DNA of 64,000 bases from UMGS1766 sp963597355 (GCA_963597355.1 CAVBPR010000019.1:1-64000), one strand, 5' to 3'; positions 15,754 to 24,471 are shown, counted from the first letter of the stretch. The notes: generated by a model from the sequence alone, not told the origin. Numbers and translations: made by a program.

Positions 15754-17673
15754 TCAATCCATCAGGCTGCACACCAGGTCGGTGTAGGCGCTGGGATCTT
15801 CCAGAGGCAGGTCGGCGATGAGGAGCGCCTGGCAATACAGCAGCTGGGCATACTTCTTTGCCTTCTCCGGATCGGTTTCTATGGCCTTCTGAAGGGCGGC
15901 ATAGGCGGAGGAGTCGGCGTTGACTTCCAGCACCCGCTCGGCGTGGATGCCGGCCATGTCGGCATTCTGCTTTTTCAGGTATTTCTCCATCTCAATGGAC
16001 ATGGGGCCGTCGGAGACCATGCACACGGGGTGGCTCTTCAGAATCTTGGAGATGCGGGCCTCTTTGATCTTGTCCCCGAGGGTTTCCTTCAAAAAGTCCA
16101 TGACGGACTTGCCGGCCTCTGCCTTTTCCTCGGCGGCCTTCTTTTCCTCCTCGGTCTCCGGCAGAGCGTCCTCGGCGTTGATGCTCTTGAGCTGCTTGCC
16201 GTCATACTCGCCCAGCACCTGCATGCAGAACTCGTCCACATCCTCGGTGAGGTAGAGAATTTCGTAGCCGGCGTCCAGAATCCGCTCGGCCTGAGGCAGC
16301 TTGCTCAGCTTCTGGGCGTCCTCGCCGCAGGCATAGTAGATGAACTGCTGAGCCTCGGGCATGCGTTCCTTATATTCCTTGAGGGTGGTGCCCTTCTCCT
16401 GAGCGGAGGAAACGAACAGCAGCAGATCCTTCAGGTTGTCCTTGTCCATGCCGTAGTTGGACACCACGCCGTACTTCATCTGGGTGCCGAAGGCCTTCCA
16501 GAATTTTTCGTACTTCTCCCGGTCGTCGGTGAGCATTTTGTTCAGCTGAGCCCGCACTTTCTTGTCCAGATTCTTGGCGATGACCTTCAGCTCCCGGGTC
16601 TGCTGGAGCATTTCACGGCTGATGTTCAGGCTCACATCGGGAGTATCCACAACGCCCTTGACGAAGCGGAGGTAGTCCGGCAGCAGGTCGGCGCACTTGT
16701 CCATAATCAGCACGCCGGAGGAGTAGAGCTGCAGGCCCTTTTCATACTCCCGGGTGTAAAAATCATAGGGAGTCTTGGAGGGGATGAACAGCAGGGCATC
16801 GTAACTGACCGTGCCCTCGGCAGACACCTTGATCACGTCCAGGGGCTTTTCGTAGTCGTCGAACTTGTCCTGATAGAAGTTGTCATACTCCTCCTCGGTG
16901 ACCTCGTCCTTCTTCTTCTGCCACAGCGGCACCATGGAGTTCATAGTTGCCCACTCGGTGTAATCCTCCCACTCCGGCTTGTAGTCGTCGCCGGCGTCCT
17001 CGGGGCGGGGCTTCTGGCGGGACTTGTGGAGCAGCATCTGGATGGGGTAGTGAATGTAGTCGCTGTACTTCTTCACCAGCTGCTGAATCCGGTATTCCTC
17101 CAGATACTCCTCGTACTTCTCGTCCTCGGTGTCCGGCTTGATGTGGAGAATCACATCGGTGCCCACACCGGTCTTTTCGCACTCGGTGATGGTGTAGCCG
17201 TCCAGACCGGTGGACTTCCACTGGTAAGCCACCTCGCTGCCGTAGGGCTTGGTGATGACGGTCACTTCGTCTGCCACCATGAAGGCGGAGTAGAAGCCGA
17301 CGCCGAACTGACCGATAACGTCGATGTCCTCAGGGGAAGGAGCGTCCTCCTCCTTCAGGTCCTCTTTGAACTGGAGCGAGCCGGACTTGCAGATGGTGCC
17401 CAGGTTGGAATCCAGCTCCTCCTTGGTCATGCCGATGCCGTTGTCGCTGATGGTCAGGGTGCGGGTCAGCTTGTCGGGAGTGACCACAATTTTAAAGTCC
17501 CCCCGGTTCATGCCCACGGTGTCGTCGGTCAGGGCGCGATAGGCCAGCTTGTCCTCAGCGTCGCTGGCGTTGGAGAGAATTTCCCGGAGGAAAATCTCCT
17601 TGTGGGTGTAAATGGAGTTGATCATCAAGTCCAGCAGGCGTTTGCTCTCTGCCTTGAATTGCTTCTTTGCCAT
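15754..17673 (-). CDS. htpG: molecular chaperone HtpG (Hsp90)
   Basis: 639 residues, full length. The N-terminal GHKL ATPase domain shows KRLLDLMINSIYTHKEIFLREILSNASD (in parts), DNGIGMTKEELD and GQFGVGFYSAFMV. The middle and C-terminal domains are complete. HtpG is an ATP-dependent cytoplasmic chaperone that remodels client proteins with DnaK. Its upstream region holds a perfect CIRCE operator, so HrcA control is expected. The start ATG at 17673 has AAGGAGG close by. Confidence 0.97.
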   Translation of the reverse strand: MAKKQFKAESKRLLDLMINSIYTHKEIFLREILSNASDAEDKLAYRALTDDTVGMNRGDFKIVVTPDKLTRTLTISDNGIGMTKEELDSNLGTICKSGSLQFKEDLKEEDAPSPEDIDVIGQFGVGFYSAFMVADEVTVITKPYGSEVAYQWKSTGLDGYTITECEKTGVGTDVILHIKPDTEDEKYEEYLEEYRIQQLVKKYSDYIHYPIQMLLHKSRQKPRPEDAGDDYKPEWEDYTEWATMNSMVPLWQKKKDEVTEEEYDNFYQDKFDDYEKPLDVIKVSAEGTVSYDALLFIPSKTPYDFYTREYEKGLQLYSSGVLIMDKCADLLPDYLRFVKGVVDTPDVSLNISREMLQQTRELKVIAKNLDKKVRAQLNKMLTDDREKYEKFWKAFGTQMKYGVVSNYGMDKDNLKDLLLFVSSAQEKGTTLKEYKERMPEAQQFIYYACGEDAQKLSKLPQAERILDAGYEILYLTEDVDEFCMQVLGEYDGKQLKSINAEDALPETEEEKKAAEEKAEAGKSVMDFLKETLGDKIKEARISKILKSHPVCMVSDGPMSIEMEKYLKKQNADMAGIHAERVLEVNADSSAYAALQKAIETDPEKAKKYAQLLYCQALLIADLPLEDPSAYTDLVCSLMD

Positions 17674-17721
17674 AATAAAACGGCCTCCTTCTATATAAAA
17701 CTATTTTAGAAACGAAAAGGA

Positions 17722-17780
17722 TTAGCACTCGTTTTGATTGAGTGCTAATCCTATTATAATCATGCAGGCGGAAAATGCAA
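17722..17780 (-). promoter_or_regulatory. CIRCE operator and promoter of htpG
   Basis: TTAGCACTC (17722-17730), a 9-bp spacer and GAGTGCTAA (17740-17748) make a perfect CIRCE element, the HrcA binding site. On the minus strand a -35 TTGCAT (17780-17775) and a -10 TATAAT (17758-17753), 16 bp apart, lie just upstream. The start site should therefore fall in or beside CIRCE, as in HrcA-repressed promoters. Confidence 0.92.
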
Positions 17781-17797
17781 GGGTATTCATAAAAATG

Positions 17798-18364
17798 TTA
17801 CATTTCATCCACTGTGATATGCACGTTTTTCCGGTAAACCTCCTCCGGAAGCTGAAGGGCGTAATAGGCGTCCAGAGTGGCGGCGGCAGGGGGATGGTCG
17901 GCCGGCTGAGGCGTCCAGAGGTGGACGAGGTAGCGGACGGTGAAAATCTCGTTGGCAAAGGGGACGGGGACAAACCCGGCCCGGCGGTAGAACTGCCAGC
18001 GGCGGCGGCGCAGGGCGTTGGTTTCCTCCGGCAGATCCGGCAGAACGTCCTCCACCTCCGCCAGAATTCCCCGGGGATACTGCTGCTTCAAAAGCTCCAG
18101 GCAGGCGCTTCCGGCGCCGGTGCCCTTTTCCTCCATGGCCAGATAGTCCAGCAGGACATAGGGCAGACGGGGGGACTGCTGCACAAAGGCGTAGCCGGCA
18201 TAAGTGCCGTCGGCCAGAAGCAGCCAGGCCTGCTCCAGTCCGCTGTCCAGCAGGCGGAAGAGATGATGTTCCCGCTTCAGCTCCGAGCGGGGAAAATCCC
18301 GTTCCATGCGGGGATAAAGTTCCGCCAGCCCGGCCGGCAGGAGGGGTTGGAGTGCGTAATTCAT
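17798..18364 (-). CDS. GNAT-family N-acetyltransferase
   Basis: 188 residues. The fold is recognised from the central YVLLDYLAMEEKGTGAGSACLELL, where the GxGxG/A-like loop binds the acetyl-CoA pyrophosphate, and from the RRWQFYRRAGFVPV motif near residue 130. The substrate is unknown. The gene ends 50 nt before the CIRCE region on the same strand as htpG. It probably has its own promoter, because the htpG promoter lies after it. Confidence 0.85.
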   Translation of the reverse strand: MNYALQPLLPAGLAELYPRMERDFPRSELKREHHLFRLLDSGLEQAWLLLADGTYAGYAFVQQSPRLPYVLLDYLAMEEKGTGAGSACLELLKQQYPRGILAEVEDVLPDLPEETNALRRRRWQFYRRAGFVPVPFANEIFTVRYLVHLWTPQPADHPPAAATLDAYYALQLPEEVYRKNVHITVDEM

Positions 18365-18441
18365 AGAGGCTCCTTTTTCGTTTGGAAGTTTGTTTTCTTT
18401 ATTTTAGCATGACGAACGAGGGGAAACAACCGCAGTTTACC

Positions 18442-18470
18442 TTGCAAAACAGTGGGTTTGGGATTATAAT
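18442..18470 (+). promoter_or_regulatory. candidate promoter of asnS
   Basis: TTGCAA (18442-18447) and TATAAT (18465-18470) with a 17-bp spacer, 42 bp before the TTG start. The short leader leaves no room for a T-box. Confidence 0.75.
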
Positions 18471-18512
18471 CAGACTGTATTTTGAATTGGAACTGGAAAG
18501 GGGATTTTTCCT

Positions 18513-19907
18513 TTGGATCGTACAACAATTGCCTCCATTTATGCCAATTCCCAGGCGATGGGCGGCCAGCACCTGACGGTGGCGGGCTGGGTTCGTTCCC
18601 TCCGGGACATGAAGACCTTTGGCTTTATTACCCTCAACGACGGCAGCTGCTTTAACAACCTGCAGGTGGTTATGGACCGGACAACGCTGACAAACTACGA
18701 CGAAATCGCCCATCAGAACGTGGGCGCATCGCTGATTGTCAAGGGCGAGCTGGTGCTCACCCCCGAGGCCAAACAGCCCTTTGAGCTGAAGGCGGAGGAG
18801 ATCGCCGTGGAGGGCACGTCTGCACCGGATTATCCCCTGCAGAAAAAGCGCCACACCGTGGAGTATCTCCGCACCCAGCAGCACCTGCGCCCCCGCACAA
18901 ACCTGTTTTCCGCCGTGTTCCGTGTGCGCAGCGTGGCGGCCTATGCCATCCACAAGTTCTTCCAGGATCGGGGCTTCGTCTATGTCCACACCCCCATCAT
19001 CACCGCCTCCGACTGCGAAGGCGCCGGCGAGATGTTCCGGGTGACTACCCTGGATCTGGAGAACGTGCCGAAAAATGAGGACGGCACGGTGGACTACTCC
19101 CAGGATTTCTTCGGCAAAGCCGCTAACCTGACGGTTTCCGGCCAGCTCAACGGCGAAAACTTTGCCATGGCCTTTGGTGACATCTACACCTTCGGACCCA
19201 CCTTCCGGGCGGAGAATTCCAACACCCAGCGCCACGCCGCCGAGTTCTGGATGATCGAGCCGGAGATGGCCTTTGCCGACCTGAAGGACGACATGGATGT
19301 GGCAGAGGACATGATCAAGTATGTGATCCGCTATGTCATGGAGCGCTGCCCCGACGAGATGAACTTCTTCAACTCCTTTGTGGACAAGGGCCTCAAGGAG
19401 CGGCTGGAGCACGTGGCATCCTCCGATTTCGGCCGGGTGAGCTACACCGAGGCGGTGGACATTCTGATGAAGTCCGGCCACAAGTTTGACTACCCTGTGT
19501 CCTGGGGCTGCGACCTGCAGACGGAGCACGAGCGCTTCCTGACGGAGCAGTACTTCAAAAAGCCGGTGTTCGTCACCGACTACCCCAAGGAGATCAAGGC
19601 TTTTTATATGCGCCTGAACGACGACGGCAAGACCGTTGCCGCCGCCGACTGCCTGGTGCCCGGCATTGGCGAGATCATCGGCGGCTCTCAGCGTGAGGAG
19701 CGGCTGGACGTGCTGGAAGGCCGGATCAAGGAGCTGGGCATGGATCCCGACACCTATAAATACTACTGCGACCTGCGCCGCTACGGTGGCTGTCGCCATG
19801 CCGGCTTCGGCCTGGGCTTTGAGCGGATGGTAATGTATCTCACCGGTGTGTCCAACATTCGTGACGTTCTGCCCCATCCCCGCACCGTGGGCAACGCCGA
19901 GTTCTGA
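18513..19907 (+). CDS. asnS: asparaginyl-tRNA synthetase
   Basis: 464 residues. The N-terminal OB fold binds the anticodon (VAGWVRSLRDMKTFGFITLNDGS). The class IIb catalytic core has motif 2 FRAENSNTQRHAAEFWMIE and motif 3 GFGLGFERMVMYLTG. It charges tRNA-Asn, whose gene lies at 95-169. The start is an unusual TTG, supported by AAAGGGG about 9 nt upstream and by the N-terminal alignment. A prepilin-like gene follows after 44 nt. Confidence 0.96.
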   Translation: MDRTTIASIYANSQAMGGQHLTVAGWVRSLRDMKTFGFITLNDGSCFNNLQVVMDRTTLTNYDEIAHQNVGASLIVKGELVLTPEAKQPFELKAEEIAVEGTSAPDYPLQKKRHTVEYLRTQQHLRPRTNLFSAVFRVRSVAAYAIHKFFQDRGFVYVHTPIITASDCEGAGEMFRVTTLDLENVPKNEDGTVDYSQDFFGKAANLTVSGQLNGENFAMAFGDIYTFGPTFRAENSNTQRHAAEFWMIEPEMAFADLKDDMDVAEDMIKYVIRYVMERCPDEMNFFNSFVDKGLKERLEHVASSDFGRVSYTEAVDILMKSGHKFDYPVSWGCDLQTEHERFLTEQYFKKPVFVTDYPKEIKAFYMRLNDDGKTVAAADCLVPGIGEIIGGSQREERLDVLEGRIKELGMDPDTYKYYCDLRRYGGCRHAGFGLGFERMVMYLTGVSNIRDVLPHPRTVGNAEF

Positions 19908-19951
19908 TTTTCTGCCGCAAAAGGCGGCGGAGCAATGGATGGTGGAAGGAA

Positions 19952-20551
19952 ATGAACCCAGAGCAGTCGAAAAAATGCACCCGCCGGGGCTTTACCATGA
20001 TGGAAGTGCTGGTGGTTGCGGCGATTGTCGCCGTTCTGGTGGCGATTGCCGTTCCTACCGTGACCCGATCCCTGGAAAAAAGCCGCCGTGCGGCGGATCT
20101 GGCGGATGCCCGGGGGATTCTGGCGGTGCTGAGCACCGGCTATCTCAACGGAGACATCCACTTTACCACCGAAACCTTTCAGGGACACCCCGTCTGTGCG
20201 GCGGTGGTGGTCAGCCGGGAGGGAATGCAGTGCTTTGTCAGCGGAGCGACGGAAATTCAGGGGGTCAGCTACGACAACAGCGGCGGCGCCTACGGCCACG
20301 AACGGATGCAGGCCTATTTGAATGCCGCCGGATACGAGGACTGCACCGTGCGCAGCAGAAACACCGCTGAGGACGAGGGCTGGAGCTTCTATGTGGTGTT
20401 CCTCTACTGGGACGGCACGACCCGCATCGCCTCCGGCACGGACAGCGGCTACAGCGACTACCGGGACGACACCTTTGAAGCCCACGGGGACAACTGGAAA
20501 AACCAGCCCACCTCGAATCTGGAAGCCGCCCTTGGGCGCGATGCCGCATAA
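19952..20551 (+). CDS. prepilin-like protein with type IV N-methylation signal
   Basis: 199 residues. The leader is MNPEQSKKCTRRG; cleavage before FTMMEV and the following hydrophobic helix (VLVVAAIVAVLVAIAVP) give a classical class III signal with Glu at +5. The C-terminal part has an AYG/WSF-rich globular domain that I do not recognise. It could be a pseudopilin of a type IV pilus, competence or secretion system. No prepilin peptidase, ATPase or platform gene is nearby. GGAAGGA precedes the ATG by 4-5 nt. It is probably co-transcribed with asnS. Confidence 0.8.
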   Translation: MNPEQSKKCTRRGFTMMEVLVVAAIVAVLVAIAVPTVTRSLEKSRRAADLADARGILAVLSTGYLNGDIHFTTETFQGHPVCAAVVVSREGMQCFVSGATEIQGVSYDNSGGAYGHERMQAYLNAAGYEDCTVRSRNTAEDEGWSFYVVFLYWDGTTRIASGTDSGYSDYRDDTFEAHGDNWKNQPTSNLEAALGRDAA

Positions 20552-20608
20552 AAATTTCATAAGCAACAGACAACCGGTCATGGAAGCTTCCGTGACCGGT
20601 TGTTTCAG

Positions 20609-20650
20609 CAAAAGGAGCAATCCCGTTTTTTTCGGGATTGCTCCTTTTTT
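20609..20650. terminator. double hairpin terminator after the prepilin gene
   Basis: AAAAGGAGCAATCCCG and CGGGATTGCTCCTTTT pair perfectly around a short T-loop and are followed by TT. A second stem, ACAACCGGTCA/TGACCGGTTGT (20570-20603), lies just upstream. It separates the asnS operon from the convergent repressor gene and can act on both strands. Confidence 0.9.
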
Positions 20651-20654
20651 GTTT

Positions 20655-21236
20655 TTATAGCCGTCGCACCAACTGCACTGCGCAGCCCAGCCGCCGCTGG
20701 TCATCGGAGATCGGCCGGGGCGGAAACTCCGGATTGGCGGGGAAAAGCTGGTTTCCCTGCACCTGCCGCACCAGCAGAGCCCCTTCCTGCACCAGAACGG
20801 CAATGGCGTTGTCCTTCCATGCCGCGGCGGAGTCCACCAGCAGCAGATCCCCCTCCAGCAGGCGGGGATACATGGCCAGACCGGACACCCGGAGGAGGAA
20901 AAAGCGGTTTTCCTCCTCGGCGAGCCATCGGTGGGGCACAGGGAAAGTGTCCCCCGTGTCCACCAGTGCGCCGCTGGCATCCACGCCGCAGAACACCGAC
21001 AAAACCACGTCCGGGTCCGGGTGGGGGGTATCGCAGGCGCCGGAAAGCCACTGGGGGCTGACATGAAGAGCCTCGGCCAGCCGAAGCAGCTTGTCCGCCT
21101 TGGGGCGGTAGCGGCCGTTGAGGTAGAGGGAAATGCTGCCCCGGTCGATGCCGGAGCGGTGGGACAGCTCCAGCTGAGAAATTCCGGCGGCGGAGAATGC
21201 GGCCTGCAGCCGCTGGGTGGTGATGTCCTGTTCCAT
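20655..21236 (-). CDS. phage-type XRE repressor with degenerate S24 peptidase domain
   Basis: 193 residues. The N-terminal HTH (residues ~5-60; ISQLELSHRSGIDRGSISLYL) is followed by a LexA/CI-like S24 domain. The usual GDSM-x-P loop reads SGLAMYP, so the nucleophilic Ser position is Ala. The Lys of the dyad appears to be Arg (LLVRQV). Self-cleavage is therefore unlikely. The start ATG 21236 has AAAGGAAG 4-5 nt upstream; a longer in-frame ORF reaches 21347. It is divergent from the terminase genes and probably represses them. It marks the left end of the phage-derived block. Confidence 0.88.
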   Translation of the reverse strand: MEQDITTQRLQAAFSAAGISQLELSHRSGIDRGSISLYLNGRYRPKADKLLRLAEALHVSPQWLSGACDTPHPDPDVVLSVFCGVDASGALVDTGDTFPVPHRWLAEEENRFFLLRVSGLAMYPRLLEGDLLLVDSAAAWKDNAIAVLVQEGALLVRQVQGNQLFPANPEFPPRPISDDQRRLGCAVQLVRRL

Positions 21237-21314
21237 AGAGCTTCCTTTTTTGTCCGGGGGGATTTTTTTCCGTCCGGATCGATTCTTTGTTGAGAAAATT
21301 TCCTGTGTGTTCCC

Positions 21315-21381
21315 ATACAGATTAGCGGATTTTCTTCCAAAAAACAATCCGGATTCTGAAAAACTTTCTTATCTGTATATC
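21315..21381. promoter_or_regulatory. divergent promoter region with inverted ATACAGAT sites
   Basis: ATACAGAT (21315-21322) and its exact complement ATCTGTAT (21371-21378) face each other 48 bp apart. The first overlaps a minus-strand -10 (TAATCT, with TTGTTT 17 bp upstream) for the repressor. The second overlaps a plus-strand TATATC, a weak -10 for the phage operon. AATCCGGATT (21346-21355) lies between. The layout resembles repressor operators. No binding data exist here. Confidence 0.5.
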
Positions 21382-21513
21382 GTGCAGGGGCGATTTCCTC
21401 TATGCTCATCCCAAGGAACGGGAGCGGGGCAGGCGATGCCGGCCGAACCGGCGAAGAGCACTTCTATTTTCCCCGGCTGTCCCGTTCCGAAGGAAAGAAA
21501 AGGGAGGGAGCTT

Positions 21514-21969
21514 GTGGATTTCGAGCGGGGAAGGCTTCCGGAGGGAGCTGTCGCAGACCGGCTGGTGGAACGGGCGCTGTTTCTGGCGGCAACCGGCTAT
21601 ACCTATGTGGAGGAGCGGGTGGAGACGGCGGAAAAGACGGGAGAAAAGGTGACCAAAACCAGAAAGCAAGTTGCCCCCAGCGTCACGGCCATTGCCCTGT
21701 GGCTGAGCCACCGGGTGCCGGAGCGATGGGGAGACGGAGCCACGGAGGCGACGGAGAACAACCTGCTCACCCTCCTGCGGGAAGAACTGAGGGGAGGTGA
21801 ACGCATTGGAGTTTCAAGCCTTCAGCCGGAAACAGCGGCTGGCACTGACCTGGTGGAGTCAGCCCCAGCTGGGGCAGAGGGACGGGATTCTCTGCGACGG
21901 AGCGGTGCGCAGCGGCAAGACGGTGAGCATGGCGGTGGGGTTTCTGCTGTGGAGCATGACCATGTTTGA
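21514..21969 (+). CDS. phage terminase small subunit (putative)
   Basis: About 151 residues from GTG 21514, chosen because AGGGAGGG lies 5 nt upstream. An ATG at 21436 is in frame and would add 26 residues. The segment RLPEGAVADRLVERALFLAATGYTYVEE (in parts) followed by KQVAPSVTAIALWLSHRVPERWGD resembles small terminase subunits that recognise the packaging site. It is directly upstream of the large subunit. Its reading frame continues 164-173 nt into the large-subunit gene before a stop at 21967-21969, giving a long low-complexity tail. The tail may be real or the result of a lost stop. Confidence 0.7.
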   Translation: MDFERGRLPEGAVADRLVERALFLAATGYTYVEERVETAEKTGEKVTKTRKQVAPSVTAIALWLSHRVPERWGDGATEATENNLLTLLREELRGGERIGVSSLQPETAAGTDLVESAPAGAEGRDSLRRSGAQRQDGEHGGGVSAVEHDHV

Positions 21970-23059
21970 ACACCAGACCTTCGCCCTGTGCGGCCGCACG
22001 ATTGAAAGCCTGCGGCGAAATGTGACCAACCTGCTGCCCCGGTGGGTGGAGGGAGTGTTTCGGGTGGAGGAAAAGCGGAGCGAAAACCGGATCACTGTGT
22101 GGAGCGGCAAGCGCCGCAACGACTACTATCTCTTCGGCGGTCGGGACGAGAGCAGCTATGCGTTGATTCAGGGCATCACTCTGGCGGGAGTTTTGCTGGA
22201 CGAGGTGGCGCTGATGCCCCGTTCCTTTGTGGAGCAGGCACTGGCCCGGTGCAGCGTGGATGGAAGCCGGTTCTGGTTCAACTGCAACCCCGCCGGGGAG
22301 AGCCACTGGTTTTATCGGGAGTGGGTGACCCGGCAGGAGGAGAAAAACCTGCTCTACCTGCACTTCACCATGGAGGATAACCCCGCCCTTTCCCCGGAGA
22401 TTCGCCTGCGCTATGAGCGGCTGTACACCGGCGCTTTTTATGACCGGTATGTCCGGGGCCTGTGGCGCACGGCGGAAGGGGTGATTTACGACATGTTCGA
22501 CCCGGAGCGGCACATGCCGCCCCAACTGCCCCGGGGACAGGGGCGGTGCATTGTGTCGGTGGACTACGGAACGCAAAATCCCACCGTGTTTCTGAAGTGG
22601 CGGCGAAGCGGTGACGGGGTCTGGCTGTGCGAGGGGGAGTATTACTGGTCCGGCAGGGAAAACCGCCGGCAGAAGACCGACGGGGACTATGCCGACGATC
22701 TGGCGGTGTTTCTGGAGGGAGAACTGCCCCAGACGGTGATTGTGGATCCCTCCGCCGCCAGCTTTATTGCGGAGCTGAGCCGGAGAGGGTATCCGGTGCA
22801 GCGGGCGGACAACCGGGTGGACGACGGAATCCGGCTGGTGGGGGAGTTGCTGCGGGAGGGAAAACTGCTGTTTTCCCGGCAGTGCCGGCAAACCCGGGGG
22901 GAGTTTACCAGCTATGTCTGGGAGGAGGCCGCCGCCCAGCGGGGAGAGGATAAGCCGCGAAAGGAAAACGACCACTGCATGGACGCCCTGCGGTATTTTG
23001 TCCTCACCTTCGCCGACCGCAGTCGGGGACGGGTGCGGCACAGGCCGGGGCGGCTGTGA
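21806..23059 (+). CDS. phage terminase large subunit (PBSX-type)
   Basis: About 417 residues. Walker A is DGAVRSGKTVS (residues 31-41) and Walker B is AGVLLDEVALM. The C-terminal RNase H-like nuclease shows VSVDYGTQNPT, VDPSAAS and ENDHCMDALRYF. It packages DNA into the procapsid. I prefer the TTG at 21806, 6 nt after AGGGGAGGTG; a GTG at 21797 lies inside that Shine-Dalgarno sequence. All catalytic motifs look intact, so packaging activity is likely kept. Confidence 0.93.
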   Translation: MEFQAFSRKQRLALTWWSQPQLGQRDGILCDGAVRSGKTVSMAVGFLLWSMTMFEHQTFALCGRTIESLRRNVTNLLPRWVEGVFRVEEKRSENRITVWSGKRRNDYYLFGGRDESSYALIQGITLAGVLLDEVALMPRSFVEQALARCSVDGSRFWFNCNPAGESHWFYREWVTRQEEKNLLYLHFTMEDNPALSPEIRLRYERLYTGAFYDRYVRGLWRTAEGVIYDMFDPERHMPPQLPRGQGRCIVSVDYGTQNPTVFLKWRRSGDGVWLCEGEYYWSGRENRRQKTDGDYADDLAVFLEGELPQTVIVDPSAASFIAELSRRGYPVQRADNRVDDGIRLVGELLREGKLLFSRQCRQTRGEFTSYVWEEAAAQRGEDKPRKENDHCMDALRYFVLTFADRSRGRVRHRPGRL

Positions 23060-23097
23060 CGGCCGCAGAAGAACAAACGTCAAAAAGGAGAAAACCA

Positions 23098-24471
23098 ATG
23101 ATTTATTACCTTGACAAAAGGGAACTGCCGGAGGAGGAGACTGTTCCGCCCCAGGTGCTGACCTGGCTGGTGCGGAAGGCGGAAACCCGGCAGGGGCGGC
23201 TGAACCGGCTGTGGCGCTACTATCTGGGTCAGCACGATGTGTTCCGCCGGGGGCGGCGGGAGGAAGAGGTGCCGGTGGCGGTCAATTACGCAAAGTACGT
23301 GGTGGACACGATTTTGGGCTACTACCTGGGCAACCCGGTGAAATACGACGGAAACCCCACCGACCGGCAGGGACGGGCACAGCGGCTGGACTGGCTTCAG
23401 CGGTGCTACGACCGGATGCATGCCGACGAAGTGGACGCCTCCATCGGAAAGACCATGGGGGTTCTGGGGGAGTGTCTGGAGCTTTGCTATGCCGACGGGG
23501 AGGGGCTGCCCCGTTCGGCAAGAATCGATCCCCGCAACGGCATTCTGGTCTGCGACACCACGGTGGAGCACAAAAAGCTGTTCGCCCTCGTCTGGGAACG
23601 GCGGGAGCGACCCGGGGGAGAGCTGTATTATTTCGTCACCGTGTACACTCCTACTTCCGTGCAGGAGTTTGTCTCCGGCGACCTGCGGGGGGAGAGCTTT
23701 CAGCCGGCAGGCCAGCAGCGGGAGCACTGGTTCGGGGATGTGCCGGTGATTGCCTACACCAACAACGAGGAACAGCAGGGGGATTTTGAGCAGATTCTGT
23801 CCCTGATCGATGCCTACGACGAGCTGATGACCAGCCGCCTGACGGACAAGCGGAAGTTTGTGGACGCTCTGCTGGTGTTTTTCGGCATGACCCTGGCGGA
23901 GGGAGACGAGCAGCGGCTGGCGGTGGAGAAATTTATCGACGGCGCACCGCTGGACGCCCGGGCGGAGTACATTCAAAAGACCTTCAACGAAAGCGAAGTG
24001 CAGGTGCTGGCGGATGCGCTGGTGCGGGAAATGCACAAGATGACCTTTACCGTGGACATGTCCGACCGTCAGTTTGCCGGCAATTCCTCCGGTCAGGCGC
24101 TGAAGCTGAAGCTGCTGACCATGGATTTGCTGGCCCGGAACAAAATGCGCCGCATGGAGCGGGGCTTGCGGGAGCGGATGGAGCTGTTTGCCCGCTTTGC
24201 CGGGGTGCGGGAGCGGGGCTTTTATCTGGATCCCACTCAGGTGGACATTGTCTTTACCCCGGATCTGCCGATTAACGAGGCGGAGCGGGTGGACATGGTG
24301 TGCCGGCTGAAGGGGCTGGTGGACGACCAGACCCTGCTGAGCCAGCTGTGGTTTATTCGTGACCCGGCGGAGGCGGTGAACAACCTGCACCGGCAGGTGC
24401 AGGCAGAAACGAAAGGAGAACGGGCCGGAGCGGCGGAAAGCGGAAACGGCGACGGGATCGACCGCCGGTAA
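23098..24471 (+). CDS. phage portal protein (SPP1 gp6-like)
   Basis: 457 residues from the ATG after AAAAAGGAG. The early stretch VNYAKYVVDTILGYYLGNPV and the later EQILSLIDAYDELMTS are characteristic of SPP1-type portals. The portal forms the dodecameric ring through which terminase moves DNA. An in-frame upstream extension overlaps the terminase stop and lacks a ribosome binding site. Size is normal for the family. Confidence 0.9.
   Translation: MIYYLDKRELPEEETVPPQVLTWLVRKAETRQGRLNRLWRYYLGQHDVFRRGRREEEVPVAVNYAKYVVDTILGYYLGNPVKYDGNPTDRQGRAQRLDWLQRCYDRMHADEVDASIGKTMGVLGECLELCYADGEGLPRSARIDPRNGILVCDTTVEHKKLFALVWERRERPGGELYYFVTVYTPTSVQEFVSGDLRGESFQPAGQQREHWFGDVPVIAYTNNEEQQGDFEQILSLIDAYDELMTSRLTDKRKFVDALLVFFGMTLAEGDEQRLAVEKFIDGAPLDARAEYIQKTFNESEVQVLADALVREMHKMTFTVDMSDRQFAGNSSGQALKLKLLTMDLLARNKMRRMERGLRERMELFARFAGVRERGFYLDPTQVDIVFTPDLPINEAERVDMVCRLKGLVDDQTLLSQLWFIRDPAEAVNNLHRQVQAETKGERAGAAESGNGDGIDRR

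Noticed and set aside
15943..17709. 588-codon open frame opposite htpG
   Set aside because: HtpG motifs and the CIRCE promoter fix the real coding strand.
18365..18512. T-box riboswitch before asnS
   Set aside because: The promoter leaves only about 35 nt of leader and no T-box sequence or antiterminator is visible.
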